Shown here: positions 34,200 through 45,017 of the stretch, piece after piece | How positions within the stretch are numbered: position 1 is the stretch's first letter | Layout of the letters: the number at the start of each line of letters is the position of its first letter | From: Macrocystis pyrifera | Lineage: Eukaryota > Sar > Phaeophyceae > Laminariales > Laminariaceae | Direction: 5' to 3' | Assembly: GCA_031763025.1 (NCBI GenBank) | Contig: JASSKH010000044.1 | Span: 992,001-1,056,000 of the forward strand | DNA length: 64,000 bases | Translations under genes and position numbers: made by a program | Notes under the pieces: model-generated | Database searches by the model: none | Told to the model about the DNA's origin: nothing | Seen by the model: the letters and a program-made list of their open reading frames with translations, nothing else

Positions 34200-34390
34200 T
34201 AAGGACAAAAAAAAAAAAAAAAAAAACGACGAAGCAAAGCTGAAAGTAAAATCAGATAGCAAAAAGCAAAAAAAAAGATACAGACAGAGACACAAAGAGA
34301 GGCAAACGGGAAAAAACGGAAGAAGGGAACAGGAAGAGGAAAATAAGGGACAAAAAAGGAACAATAAATAGGACAAAAAAGGGGGAGAGG
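34200..34390. repeat. A- and GA-rich low-complexity tract
   Basis: A run of about 20 A residues (from about 34207) is followed by AAAAAGA, GACAGAGA and GGGA-type sequence. Frames here are low-complexity Lys/Arg/Gln on plus and Phe/Leu/Ser on minus. Confidence 0.8.
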
Positions 34391-34518
34391 GGAACGACAA
34401 TACGAAAGGCAAGCACTGGTGCACACAGACACGCAAAGTTGCCCGGGTGGCACCATGCTAGTAGTTTAGGACCGAAAGAACGGGGCACATCATGACGGTG
34501 ATGGCCATACCCATACCG

Positions 34519-34538
34519 CCTCCCCCCCCCCCCCCCCG
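34519..34538. repeat. Poly-C tract
   Basis: A homopolymer of about 20 C residues; length in the assembly is likely approximate. Confidence 0.8.
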
Positions 34539-34689
34539 GCCCCGCCCCGGTACTAGGTCACAGCTATAGCGGGACCCTTTGTATCTGAGTGCGGCTGCTC
34601 CCGCACCGCACTTGCTCGAAATGAGTGCGGCAGCCGAACGTACGTGGGGCGAATTTGTGTCTAGATATTTCACCGCCCTTATTACGTGG

Positions 34690-35270
34690 GGTGCCGCACT
34701 CAATGGAACCGCACGTTTAGGAGTGCAGTGCCATTTTGGGGACGAACAATTCAAATTCCAAGTGCTTTCGTCACTAAAACGGGGCTTCAGTTCCAAAGGT
34801 GTTCAGTGGGACCTTCCTTCACCGTACTCAAAAATATACGGAATAAAGACCGAAGGGATTTACGAAAACAATTGGTTTTAGAGTTACGTTACGAAGCATG
34901 AAGCTTTTCAAATGACGGCATTACAAGAATCATGAAAACGGGCACGTTGCGGTCCGAATGCGCTCTTGACTTCTGTATAAAGGTAATAACTCGACGAGTA
35001 AAAGCTGCTGTCGCTCGTAACACAGTAGTCCCGTTTGGGACACAAACAACTCAAATACTTAGTGGTTTGTTACCAAAACGGGCCTGCGGTTCTAAACGGG
35101 TTAATTTTTACGTTGAAATGAAAGCTCGGCGAGGAAATATTACTCTCGCGCGAAACACAGCACTCCCGTTTGGAGGACCAACCAGTCAAACGTCAAGTAG
35201 TTTGTCAAAAAAGCGGAACTGCACCTCTAAAGAGGCTAACTATTACTTAGACGTAAACGCCGGCGAGCAG
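34690..35270. repeat. Diverged tandem repeat of about 137-145 bp
   Basis: The sequence CGCTCGTAACACAGTAGTCC, then CGTTTGGGACACAAACAACT ... CCAAAACGGGCCTGCGGTTC (from about 35014), returns at about 35151 as CTCGCGCGAAACACAGCACT and CCCGTTTGGAGGACC. A more diverged copy lies near 34725. Related pieces occur near 35470, 42270 (CTCAAAACGGGACTGCAGTT) and 43785. It is a dispersed repeat of unknown type. Confidence 0.55.
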
Positions 35271-35440
35271 AGTACCTACCAGGGAGGGCAAGACAGCAAA
35301 CAAGGAGGAGAGAGAGGGAGGAAGATAGGGAGGGTGGCAGGGTAGGAGGGAGAGAGGGAGGGATTGAGAGAGGGAAGAAGGGAGGGAGGGAGAGGGAGGA
35401 AGAGTGGAAGGCACGGAATGAGCGGGGGGGAGGGAACAAC
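35271..35440. repeat. GGGA/GAGA low-complexity tract
   Basis: Purine-only sequence (GGGAGGGAGAGGGAGG and similar) interrupting the tandem repeat. Minus-strand frames over it are Pro/Ser/Leu low complexity. Confidence 0.8.
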
Positions 35441-36204
35441 GAAGGAAAGCCTTCGCCACTGCTGTCCCACTGATCGCTCGTAGCACAGTTCCAGAATAGA
35501 ATACGATTCCACTTGAAAATAGAGTCGACGAAACAATTTTTCAGCTGGCCTCAGGCGAGCTTACGTCCTGTCACGCCGTTCGGGATGGTGGAAGTCGCTC
35601 TCATAACTCCTCCCATCGGGCACGTGAAGAGGTGTGGTTTGGACAATGACGATCGCCTCCGCGAGAGCTTCGATCATGTGCTTAGGCATGGGTGTAGTCG
35701 TTTCGAAAGGTGTTTGTCCGTAGGTGACCATTGAGTGACCCCGATCGGAAAGACAGACAGACAGATATACAAGATTTCTGAATCTGTTCTACGAGTAGAG
35801 ACCACAAGTGTACCACTTGTGGAACAGTAGTCAGACGTGTACAGCTGTTTTTATCGTTCTCGAATATAATGCGTTCACATATCCAGCGACCGTACGCTAA
35901 TCCTACAAGTAGGGCAAGTCACATATTCCACGAAAACCGATCACGTATGTACACATATTATGCAGCAGGTCATTAACTTAGATGTCACATAATATTTTAC
36001 GGCTGGTGTATTTATAAGTAGAGTAGTTTCGAGCACATTATGTGGTCTTATATCGACGTCAGCTGTCTGTCTGCTTTCCTTCGATTAGGACGTATGGGTC
36101 GCGATTGTGGCAGACCCACTATCATGGACATTGCACAGGACGAACATCATCGCCGATTGGTCCACTTGATACTTTCTGAATTGAAGCGCTGACATACAGC
36201 AATG
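35441..36204. other. No gene seen
   Basis: Anonymous sequence with a short GACA repeat (about 35750-35764). Confidence 0.35.
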
Positions 36205-36580
36205 TTTCCATTAGCTACCGTCGGACGTGTCCTTATCACCATGCGGCCCACCGCTATGCCGTAAATGAGGAAATGAGAAATTTCTTCACGGGGCTGCACC
36301 TGGATATCGCAGCCCCCCCAGCCATATGCACCACACGGGAAGAAGTACGCCGTACACGCTTGTCACCGGCCGCACTCGCACCTATATATACGAGTAGCAT
36401 CGTTGCATCACGTACTCGGGTCGTATCGTACTATCAGCGCCTGAACCCCAAAGGGTCAGTAATACACATGGACGAGGCCTCGTATAACGTTTCAGGACCG
36501 TAATGCCTCGTCACAAAGTCGAAACCCCTAATATCCGTACATTTGTATGAAGCGGTCGTGTACCACAACAGCCTTCCTAC
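36205..36580 (-). repeat. Paralogous segment, copy 1 (decayed exon-like)
   Basis: This resembles 38735-39060 over its length: CGGACGTGTCCTTATCACCA ... CGGCCCACCGCTATGCCGTAAA, then TCGTACTATCAGCGCCTGAA. In the other copy the minus strand of the segment lies in a coding-like exon. Here the corresponding frame is interrupted by several stops, so it looks like a decayed copy. Confidence 0.5.
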
Positions 36581-38129
36581 TCGGTGTACCATACAATATT
36601 AGGTCCAGAACAACGAGCCACCAAATGAGGGGTAAAACGGCCCATCCCAAATTACATAGTGAGTCGATACCGAGGTGAAACGGCAATCCCAACGTCCATC
36701 AAAAATAACTGCCAACCTAAAACCGGCAATATCAGTACGAAATCTCTCAAAACCGGTTCCAGTATAGATCCTCCACATAGAGCGAGACACCAACTATGGG
36801 AAGGGAAAACTCCAGCAAACGAGAGCATGTTGGCAAACCTTCCGACAACATCAATAAGCCCGAATTTACATAGAAAACGTACCGCCCGATAACATCGGCC
36901 CCCCTGTTGTAACGCTGAAACTCTGTAACAGCAGAAGAATATCACGTCTCTGATATAGAACCAACTCAAATCAAACTATAACAGCACCGGTGTCGGACAC
37001 TTCCCTTCGGAAGTATACTAAACGACGGCAAACCACTGTATCTGAATTCGAAATGACTTAAACGTAGCAGTAATTGGTTTCCCTATACGTTTTGCGCATG
37101 TAACCAATGGACAAAGTGTACGACACGATTCATCAAGACCATCGGCATACTCCATTGAAGTACCATCTTACTCGACCCATGGATACCTTTCAGTATATTC
37201 TTTATTTGCATAATTACTCCGGAGGTCGCGCATCAATTCTTCAGGTAAGTACCCTCCAAAATCATCGCGTGCATACCACCGCTACTCATCTACAACCAAA
37301 CGCCCCAAAATCCTCGGAAAAACAAACCGGTGAATAAAATCCCCACAAGTTCAACATGATGTCACGATCAAAGCGAAACGTCTCAGCATGCAACGGTTTG
37401 ACGAGACAACCTGCATGTTGCTCTGCTGATCGTACGCATTAGTATTAAACTACCCGTTACGCTCTAGAGGAAAATGACACGTAGACACCGTTGCACAAAC
37501 TTACTTCAACAGAGACAGAACTTCCGTAAGTAGTCTTGCGTGCATAATCCGCATCCACGTATATTCTTACTCTAACCCAAATGTATTAGCCAGTTTCCCT
37601 AAATCAAATGTCACAGTTCGCGCCCCGCTGCTGCTGCTGCTGCTGGTTTCCTTCCCCTCGTGCTCCTCCTCTCCCTGTCCGTCATCGGATCCCCCCGGAC
37701 CGCGCCAGGCTCATTCGATTCGCTGGTTCCCCTGGGTCGAAGAGGTACCATGAACGATTCTGGCCCCAGCCCGCCTCTTGTGCTCTGACGCTAACACCGG
37801 CCTCGTCCCATTGCTGCTGCTGTACCCACCTTCCTCCGCCACTCTCGCCGTTGCTGTTGCTACTGCTGGGCGTGTAGACGGTAAGCGCAGTTCTAGCATC
37901 GCAAAGATCTACCTCGTACTGTTTACGCAGTTGCTTCGGTCGCACCGACGATGAATGCGGCGAGGGCATCTCACCAGCATCACCGAGCACTTTCACCTCA
38001 AGCTCAACATCACAGAGCTGTACCATCTTAGCTTCCGCTTCATCGAGATCCTCCTCCCAAACCTTGTGTTGCTACTTAACAGACATTGTAAGTGGCTCAT
38101 CGGCATCACTGAGCTCCTTCTTCTCAACC
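36581..38129. other. No gene resolved
   Basis: Anonymous sequence. At 37620-37645 there is a short GCTGCTGCTG run. Minus-strand frames at 37682-38026 are open but not recognisable. Confidence 0.35.
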
Positions 38130-38385
38130 TCATGCTGCTGATGGTTGCAAGCGGCTCACCAGTATTACCGAGCCCCACCGCCTCCGACGCAGCAACACCG
38201 ACCTCCTCCACCAAAGCCGCGCGTCGGCAGCCCCACCGCACATCGGTGAAGAAGTTAGGCACCGATATCGTGACTGGATATTTCGCCTGTGGCCACTGGA
38301 GCGCCGGCGTTCCAACCTGCGGTGCGCTGCAGTAGTTCGTCGTGTAGACGATGGTGAGCTGGGCAGTGCGGCACTGCCCGGTCAT
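38130..38385 (-). CDS. Possible exon, Cys-containing extracellular-type peptide
   Basis: The minus frame reads MTGQCRTAQLTIVYTTNYCS, then APQVGTPALQWPQAKYPVTI and SVPNFFTDVRWGC. This is a beta-rich, Cys-spaced composition like the exons further upstream on the same strand. A pyrimidine-poor acceptor (GTGCACAG) lies just 5'. A frame at 38657-38920 ends at a clean donor and could be its upstream exon. No family is recognised. Confidence 0.3.
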
Positions 38386-38660
38386 GTCACCATATACTGT
38401 GCAAGCACTGCATACACTGTTCGGTGAACGTCAAATCGTGTCCTTATCCCATTGGACACCACTTGCAGAATCCGCCCATGGCCGCTCCTGGTGGCGGAAG
38501 GAACTCCGGCTAATACCACACACTTCCGGTGTTGCCAGCCGCACCATTGCCGCCCCTAGCCGAGGCCTCGGCGGGTTCCCTTTTGCTCATATGGCTGCCG
38601 TGACCGCTCGGGCGATATCCGCAACCGCAGTCGCGGCATCTGGCTCTATCTTTAACTCAC

Positions 38661-38920
38661 CAATCTGCTGCCGAATCAGCTCGCCCTCCTCTGACATGCA
38701 GCACCCTTACAGCAGCTGCAGGCGTGGAGGCAGCGAGTGTCGTGTTTGTATACGCTACCGCTGTCGGACGTGTCCTCATGACCATAAGGCCCACCGGTAT
38801 GTCGTAAACGATAATTTTTGAAAACATACACGAAGTCGTACCCGGCTGTGGCAGACTCCCCACGCAAACATACCACGCAGGTAGGGGCAGGCCGTACCGT
38901 ATTATCAACGACTGAACCAC
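38661..38920 (-). CDS. Possible exon ending in a strong 5' splice site
   Basis: The minus frame reads GLPLPAWYVCVGSLPQPG, then SKIIVYDIPVGLMVMRTRPT and AVAYTNTTLAAST. It runs into GATTG|GTGAGTT, a near-consensus donor at 38660-38655. Part of it belongs to a segment repeated in decayed form at 36205-36580. The frame stays open only in this copy, which supports coding. Function unknown; a cell-surface protein fits the composition. Confidence 0.4.
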
Positions 38921-39943
38921 GAAGAGTCAGCGCAGATCAATACACATAGACGAAACATCGTGTAACACAACATAACTTAAACGCCTCGTAACACAACGGA
39001 AACCCCCACTCTACGTAGACCTGTATGAAACCGCCCAGTGCCACGAAAGAGTCATCGTGCTTTCGCACCTCACGAGTCGTCACCCACTTCGTTTACTTGT
39101 ATCTACGGCATCACCCGCAGACAAAGAGATCTTAATACCTGCTGAGACTCCTGTATTTGGCCTTGGTGGAAGCTACCGAAAGGTGCCACACACATCCATA
39201 GACAGCTTTTGCTACACATGTTATAGTATATATTTCCGTTATTTCCGTCGAAATACGGCCGTGTACCCGCCGTTGCACTACGTCTACATCCTGCTGTTAC
39301 CGTCGTCTTCCACTACCGATCAGTTATTGCAGAGTCGCATCGCTACCGAGCAACGAATACCACCCCTCTCCATTCCCGTTTGCACAATTTGCTTGGTGTG
39401 CACACGTTTTTATGTAGTTCACAATCTCAAGTACCGCCGTGTTTCGGTGCCCTCCCGACCATTGCCTAAGGTGTAAACACAATGCTTCGTACAACACCGT
39501 CCCTCGTGCGACGTTGTTCAAAGCTGAATCTCTCGACGACAGGGAAAGCGCAAACGAAAAGCGGCGCGTTCATGCCAATATGTCGACAAGATCTTCCCAA
39601 AGCCTACATTCTCGTTGTGGACGCCCACCTGGTCGATGACAACCCGACGTGCTCCGTCCCGACATTTTAGGGATGCGAGGGTCTATGGTCATGCGACTAC
39701 GGCCATGCATGATATCGAGCACACACACCCCCCCCCTGGCTTTGTATAATTACGGATCCGAAATTCTATCCAGGAAGCGGGTTACCTTGCGTGATATACA
39801 GTAGGTTCGTCGATGAAAATTAGCGCCTGCTTACAGCTTACGTGTCACTCCGTCGCTGGGCGCCCCATCAATGGCCCCGCAGGCGAACGTACGTATAGGC
39901 TTCGACGCAGAACGGGAAAAACACACGAATCACTTGAACAGGC
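38921..39943. other. No gene resolved
   Basis: Anonymous sequence between minus-strand exon candidates. A short poly-C run occurs at about 39728. Confidence 0.35.
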
Positions 39944-40414
39944 CTACTTTTCGACAGGGTGGGAAGTCTTGATGGAAACATCGCCACGGAAACAGCAGAA
40001 AACGTTAAGAGACGCAGTCGCCGGCGTATCCGTTTGAAAAGCCACAAACCAGGCCAGGACAAGGCACCACAGCACAAAGCCGGCGAAAATGCTCACAACA
40101 CCCCACAGCAAGTCATAGCGGAAAACGCTTATCGTTACGAACAGACCCAGTAATGCCACCATGGCTCCCCAGAACGAACCTCGTGTCAGCAAGTCTTCCA
40201 AAGACTCTCGAATGCTTTTGTTCGCAGTCCGGCAGTGATTCTTCAAGGCAACCCACGTTTGAACTAGCACAGCTAACAAGACAAATCCGGCCAGCCCGGC
40301 GGCAATCTTGGACCACAGGGGTGTCTTTGATGCTGGACGTTCGGTCGGGGCTGGCGTGAGCGACGTGGTTGGAGATGGAGTCGGAGCAAGACCTGGCGAG
40401 GGGCGCGTAAGCAT
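39944..40414 (-). CDS. C-terminal exon, multi-pass membrane segment after a Pro/Thr/Ser linker
   Basis: The minus frame has an extracellular-type linker (RPSPGLAPTPSPTTSLTPAP), then a hydrophobic helix (IAAGLAGFVLLAVLVQTWVA). A hydrophilic loop with basic residues follows, then two further hydrophobic helices (GAMVALLGLFVTISVF and LLWGVVSIFAGFVLWCLVLA). It ends with a Cys-containing tail and a stop at about 39944. This is the strongest coding signal of the 38-46 kb cluster and looks like the 3' exon of a host membrane protein. Just upstream (40415-40540) another frame reads LSAVDAMLYANISHLGNVV, perhaps the preceding exon. The junction between the two is not resolved. Confidence 0.55.
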   Translation of the reverse strand: MLTRPSPGLAPTPSPTTSLTPAPTERPASKTPLWSKIAAGLAGFVLLAVLVQTWVALKNHCRTANKSIRESLEDLLTRGSFWGAMVALLGLFVTISVFRYDLLWGVVSIFAGFVLWCLVLAWFVAFQTDTPATASLNVFCCFRGDVSIKTSHPVEK

Positions 40415-40545
40415 GTGGTGTAAGCCACAACGTTGCCCAAGTGGGAGATATTGGCATACAACATGGCATCGACTGCCGAAAGCGCCTCCGTCGCACCATG
40501 AGTAGGCGCAATTCGAAGTGAGTCAACGAGGAAAGAAAGGGTTCA
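40415..40545 (-). CDS. Probable upstream exon of the membrane-protein gene
   Basis: The minus frame reads VDSLRIAPTHGATEALSAVD, then AMLYANISHLGNVVAYTTC. It is protein-like, but in a different frame from the membrane exon that follows at 40414. A pyrimidine-rich stretch (CCCTTTCTTTCCTC, about 40540-40556) precedes it. Either a very short intron or a sequence slip separates it from the next exon. Confidence 0.35.
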
Positions 40546-40578
40546 AGTTTTCTCACGATAAAGGTGCGAGGCTAAATA

Positions 40579-40596
40579 GTGGGGGGGGGGGGGGGC
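40579..40596. repeat. Poly-G tract
   Basis: A homopolymer of about 18 G residues. Confidence 0.8.
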
Positions 40597-40869
40597 AAGC
40601 CTGCTATAGGACTCCGGATCTGAGGTACGAATACGTGCAAGGGAGAGAAACTTATTTGTACATAGTGAGAAACAAATACCAAGCCCGTTCCGCGTTTTTT
40701 TTTTTTATTTCTACGAATGTATGCAGGTGTCACACAGTACCATAGAAAGACGTGGATGCCAAAGGGCGTAAATGTGGAACATGAAAAGGTTTGACGGCGA
40801 GTGAAACGAATATTTCAATTACTTGAGATAGTATAAATCAAGTGATTGCTTATCGTTAAGAGATAGTAT

Positions 40870-41156
40870 GGATCATATGTTGGGGGAAACCATGCATGCA
40901 TGGCTGCTTCACACGCTCCAGTGCGAGAAAAGGCTTCGAACTTTGCGTTTTCCTTCCCGATAGCCAGGCGGCCACTGCGGAAATACGCGTGGTTAGGGCA
41001 AAGTCGACTCCTCTTATTTCAGTGCGCTTACCGTTGAACTGGATATTCGAAACTGTCATCGTTCGCGTGCCATCTTCATCAAGGCCGTCGAAGTCTGCCA
41101 CGGAAGTGCTGCTTTCAAATAAAGTGAACCCGTTGAACGCCATCGCATCGGCACAC
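40870..41156 (-). CDS. Two exons with a 57-bp intron, unknown protein
   Basis: On the minus strand an acceptor TTTGCGCAG leads into exon 41156-41032 (CADAMAFNGFTLFESSTSVA, then DFDGLDEDGTRTMTVSNIQF). The donor is AACG|GTAAGC at 41031. The matching acceptor is TTTCCGCAG at 40980-40975, and a CCCTAACCAC branch-like site lies between. The intron would be 57 bp (41031-40975). Being a multiple of three and free of stops, it may also be retained. The following segment (AAWLSGRKTQSSKPFLALE) is less certain. It is probably part of the minus-strand host gene cluster. Confidence 0.45.
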
Positions 41157-41404
41157 CTGCGCAAATCGAAGCGGTTGGCATACCCCCAGGGACCCTCTTA
41201 TATTTCGATAGAAATATTCGCTCAGGCTCAGCGATTGTGTCGTGGTATGGGAACACACGTTTCTGATGAGAAGTGGATGCACTGTGTGCACCATATATGC
41301 GTTCCCTTTGCAGGTTTGTTTTATGTCGCATCGTGCACCACACTCGCTCTGCGAACTTTTTCAGGCGAATGGCACAGAAGAATATAAACCTGTGGACAGC
41401 TCAC

Positions 41405-41478
41405 AAGTTCCCGCCCGTGGCACAATACGTTCCGGCAAATGCGAAGACTGAGGAACCAGCCGTGTCAGGCAGCACTAC
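41405..41478 (-). CDS. Short exon with FxFxGxYC module
   Basis: The minus frame reads LPDTAGSSVFAFAGTYCATG then GNL, and stops at a donor AACTT|GTGAGC (GT at 41404-41403). The FAFAGTYC block resembles FSFCQGGTYCS in the exon at 45018-45289 and AAFCSTAWCS in the exon at 43077-43240. That suggests repeats of one domain in the same gene. Confidence 0.35.
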
Positions 41479-41484
41479 AGTAGT

Positions 41485-42374
41485 CTATCTGCCGCACTGG
41501 CATGCATGTACGCCAACCGCACGTACAGGTACTGCAAAACCGACGAGATTCGCCCGCTACTAGCTCACCAGTCGCCGTCCACCTCGAGCAACTTCATCGC
41601 TTGGGGATTGAATGGCAATTCCACCTGAAACGCACGAAGTACGACAGAGAGGGAGGCGTTTGGGTCCGTACTACAGTAGATTTTTTATATCTTTTGAATC
41701 ACGAATGGTATCGAAGGAAGCTGAGAGGGGGCGTCTTCTCCGGGGTGTTGATCTGCTTGCCCCATCACACGAGAATGACGTTCATTACCTTACACACCGG
41801 GCGCATGCTACGGGAACGTTTTACGTATTTGCTTCTAGGTAGGCGTCATACGCTTGGGGTAGCAGATTATCGACACATGTTTCTGACCTCCCGGGCATTT
41901 TAACTCACTATCGCCAGGAAACCATTGATTGTTTTAATATGCAGGAGTTTCAATGACAATGCGTGCCAAGGGAAAGCGGTTTGCTGTTGACCATCCGTGT
42001 CCGTTTTTAGCTGTTCTCAAAACTGCTTTGTTTGTGTGTTGGAGTATATATTGGAGCTCACGCTCGCGCGAAAGGGCTTCATATGATGTACCAGGTTGGG
42101 GGTCTGATGCCCTTACACCCGTGACATGCGTCGGACGTTTCTGACTCTAGGAGCTTCACAATTCACCCCCCGAAAACGTTTCCAAGCAGAACAAATATAC
42201 ATGAACTCTTTTCTGTAGGAATGCAGTCTTGTTATTAAAATAAACCACTCAAGTTCTACTGTGAGTACATTGTCCTCAAAACGGGACTGCAGTTAGGGAA
42301 AAACGGGCTGACCCCGACGAACTAATCCCGCGGCCTAGGCACATCACCACGAATATACTTGAAAGACACCATTA
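41485..42374. other. No gene seen
   Basis: Probably intron or intergenic DNA. It contains a fragment (about 42260-42320) related to the 34.7-35.3 kb repeat. Confidence 0.35.
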
Positions 42375-42473
42375 CGGGGGGCTATAATAAATAGGACCGA
42401 ATTTAATCAGTAAAAATAGGTAAAAATACACATTTTTGTGTGTATCCGAGGTCCTAATAACTATGGTTCCACG
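42375..42473 (+). mobile_element. 99-bp MITE, copy 2 of 4 (diverged)
   Basis: Same length and orientation as copy 1, with ends CGGGGGGCTATAATAAATAG and CTATGGTTCCACG. The inverted repeats are eroded, so it is an older insertion. The interior AAAAATAGGTAAAAATA block is conserved. Confidence 0.7.
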
Positions 42474-43076
42474 AAATACGTACGTTTGTTCCGACGATAT
42501 TGGGTGATATAAGGGTCGAAAAGCCCTGATAGTCAGAACAATACCGACCGTGACATGCCGATGTACCCTTGTAATGACACGCCTCTCCTCGGGGGATACG
42601 CTACCTACTCCTCCACACTATATCTTCGGCGCAAGGTCTCACTATATATACATACACGCCGACTGGCCGTAGTCTAAACGTGGGTGGATGCATGCATGAA
42701 TGTCTCTACAGTGTCTAACGTCTAGGCAGAAACGGTTGGATGCTCGGTTCGAAGTTGCAGCAACCACCGTGGCGATGGTGCTTTTCCTCACCGGGAAAAA
42801 TCGTTGTCGCTAGGCGCAAGGTGCTTTCGGGATGTCAGGGGGGGAACCAACCATTTCGACAGGAACAAGTGACGGTTATAGCAGCGGCCACTGCGAGATG
42901 CTACGAATTGTTGTCCGAGTTACAGATTCAGTACCACGGTAGTGGCACGGCACGGGCACAGCACGACCCTGTCCGTACTGCAGCGCGCTCGCGCTTCTCG
43001 CAGACGGTGGATAACGGCAAAGTTGCCACTGTTTGGGCATCTCGAGGCTGCAAGCGGAGGGTAAACGACTCGTCAC
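42474..43076. other. No gene resolved
   Basis: Anonymous sequence. The minus frame of the next exon can be read on to about 42970 (VTSRLPSACSLEMPKQWQLC), so that exon might extend here if the donor at 43076 is not used. Confidence 0.35.
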
Positions 43077-43240
43077 CTCGTGTATCGTTTGTCCACCATC
43101 AATATCGTCCATGGTGAGGGTGGTGTACACCAACTCTCCTTTCTCGGTGGAGCACCATGCCGTCGAACAGAAGGCTGCCCGGACAGTGGTGGACTTGGTT
43201 CCCTCGCACGCTGTTACCTTTACATCGTAAGCGTATCCAT
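43077..43240 (-). CDS. Exon with YDVKVTAC ... FCSTAWCS module
   Basis: A good acceptor TTGCATGCAG (43250-43241) opens a minus-strand exon reading DGYAYDVKVTACEGTKSTTV, then RAAFCSTAWCSTEKGELVYT and TLTMDDIDGGQTIHE. It ends at a weak donor GTGACG (43076-43071). The opening YxVxVTxC and the FCxxxxCS block match the exon at 45018-45289. The pattern (aromatic, alternating hydrophobics, TV/FC) recalls the N-terminal strands of PLAT-type beta-sandwich domains, but that is an inference. Confidence 0.5.
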
Positions 43241-43764
43241 CTGCATGCAATGTGCGGAGGGGGGAAGCGGGGAGATGTTCTGATTCAAGTGACCGTCAAC
43301 GGCTTCGACATGCACAAGGCGCTAACATGCATACCCCCTATGATACTCACTGATACGCGTCTGCCTCGGTTCTCCTCCATGTTTCTGAGCATTGTATAAA
43401 TCAGCCACTGTTTTGAATTCAATCCTGAGCACTGACAACGAAACTAGGCCACCGTTGGCTAACTTTCCCCCTCAATGGGTCTAGCGTTCGCGAACATTGC
43501 TGTCGTCTCCAACAATGCTATCCTCGCAAACAATTACTAGAGTTGCTTGGAGATCCTAACCTGAGACTGGCTCTTGTCATCCAATTCGGTAGGTGCCGTT
43601 GCAACCTGTCTCCTCATTTGCAACTAAACCTGTCAACCTAGTCGGATACACGTGCTCTAAACTTCACGTTTGTGCGTTATTGCAACCAGTGTCTAACTTC
43701 GCTGTTGACGTTGTGAACTCAAACGAATGCATGCTATTACATGTGCATCCCCAAAATATATATG

Positions 43765-43980
43765 TCATATATCTGTTATGTCAAAGGGCTCGAAGCCCGT
43801 TTTGCCCGAACGCAGGAAACGACATCTCAGCAGAGGCTCTTGATCGGTTTCACAGGCTGATACGTATACGCATTCGTCTTCACTATGTAGAACATCCCGG
43901 CACATGCTCTGGACGGCAATACATGCATGACATGTCGCGCAGTTCTCAACGTTCGAGAATTGTTCGATTGCCATTAATTG
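43765..43980 (-). CDS. Possible Cys-rich exon
   Basis: The minus frame reads VENCATCHACIAVQSMC, then RDVLHSEDECVYVSACETDQ and EPLLRCRF, with eight or more cysteines at regular intervals. The 3' part overlaps a dispersed repeat (AAAACGGGCTTCGAGCCC), so its end is doubtful. No clear splice borders. Confidence 0.3.
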   Translation of the reverse strand, partial: QLMAIEQFSNVENCATCHACIAVQSMCRDVLHSEDECVYVSACETDQEPLLRCRFLRSGKTGFEPFDITDI

Positions 43981-44081
43981 TGGGGTAGGGGGTGGCTGAG
44001 GCAAACGCTACTTAGCTCGCCCACAATAGGCTTTACGCGTAAGACCGTGTTTCAAGCCCGCGGGTCAAAAAAATTAAACGT

Positions 44082-44433
44082 GACGACTTCGATCAGGATA
44101 CAGCATACCACTGTAGAAGACTGCGTTGGCGTTGAGAGTAAACCTGCCGCTAACCAAGCCGTTAGACGATACTATTGAAGGTTCGCCGGGCCTCTTGCCT
44201 GCACCATTGAGATTGAAGAACCTCCACGATCCCTGGCATACGGATGATGACCCTGCAGAGACTAACCCTTCAGCGCACCCGAGGTCGACACCGAACTGAC
44301 TGTCGAACCATATTGCTGCAGAATCACCAAGGAGGTCATGTCCCCCCTCCCAGGAGAGCTTGGTCAAGCACCTCCATGAGGCGGACACACAGCAGGACGC
44401 GAGCAGCGACAGCATATAACATTCAGGGGCACT
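44082..44433 (-). CDS. Possible exon, extracellular-type protein
   Basis: After an acceptor-like AAATACAG (about 44434) the minus frame reads MLSLLASCCVSASW (signal-peptide-like), then KLSWEGGHDLLGDSAAIWFD, SQFGVDLGCAEGLVSAGSSS and GSWRFFNLNGAGKRP. A possible donor AGTG|GTATGC lies near 44110. It may be the first coding exon of one gene in the cluster. No family is recognised. Confidence 0.35.
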
Positions 44434-44643
44434 GTATTTCTTCCCTCGACCGAAGGAAAAGGAATGATTGCGCACGAATCGATCGGCAGCTCCTTCTTTT
44501 TGACATTGATGCGCACGCGAGCACATAACGAGTTCTGTTTCGAGCCTGAGGCTTTTCTCCTGTATCCCTTTCGGGACTCCCGAGTTTATCGACCACCACA
44601 TCTATAATGTTATTGTTATGAATCAATGGACCGTCTACTACTA

Positions 44644-44742
44644 CGGAAGACCATAGTAAATAGGACCTACGGTATACACAAATACCTGTATATATGCAGC
44701 TTTTTACTGGAAATATTTGGTCCTATCTACCATGGTCCCCCG
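44644..44742 (-). mobile_element. 99-bp MITE, copy 3 of 4 (opposite orientation)
   Basis: The reverse complement aligns with copy 1: ends CGGGGGACCATGG ... CTATGGTCTTCCG, and interior GACCAAATATTTCCAGTAAA. It has TA on both sides. Diverged. Confidence 0.75.
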
Positions 44743-45017
44743 TAAAAACAGCATGAACATCTAGCAGTACGGGTAGAGTCATGTCGTGCCCGTGCCGTAC
44801 GACTCATTTAATCTACTGTAACTCGGACACGAGGTCGCGTCACGCCCCAAGTATGCCATGGCAACAATGATTGATGTAACTGATATTTTCACCAAGAGGC
44901 TCAAGTCAGCATGGTGCAACCGGGGTAGTGCGTAGACCAATTGGGCCCGCTTCCGCGGCAGATTGAACAATTCCTAACCACGAGCCACACGAGAAAGAGA
45001 TAGAGAGGTAGGCTCAC

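Noticed and set aside
34199-34456. Minus-strand Phe/Leu-rich frames as membrane proteins
   Set aside because: They are complements of A- and GA-rich low-complexity DNA.
36205-39060. The paired segments as LTRs of one element
   Set aside because: They are too diverged, have no TG/CA ends or target duplication, and one copy runs through a splice donor as an exon.
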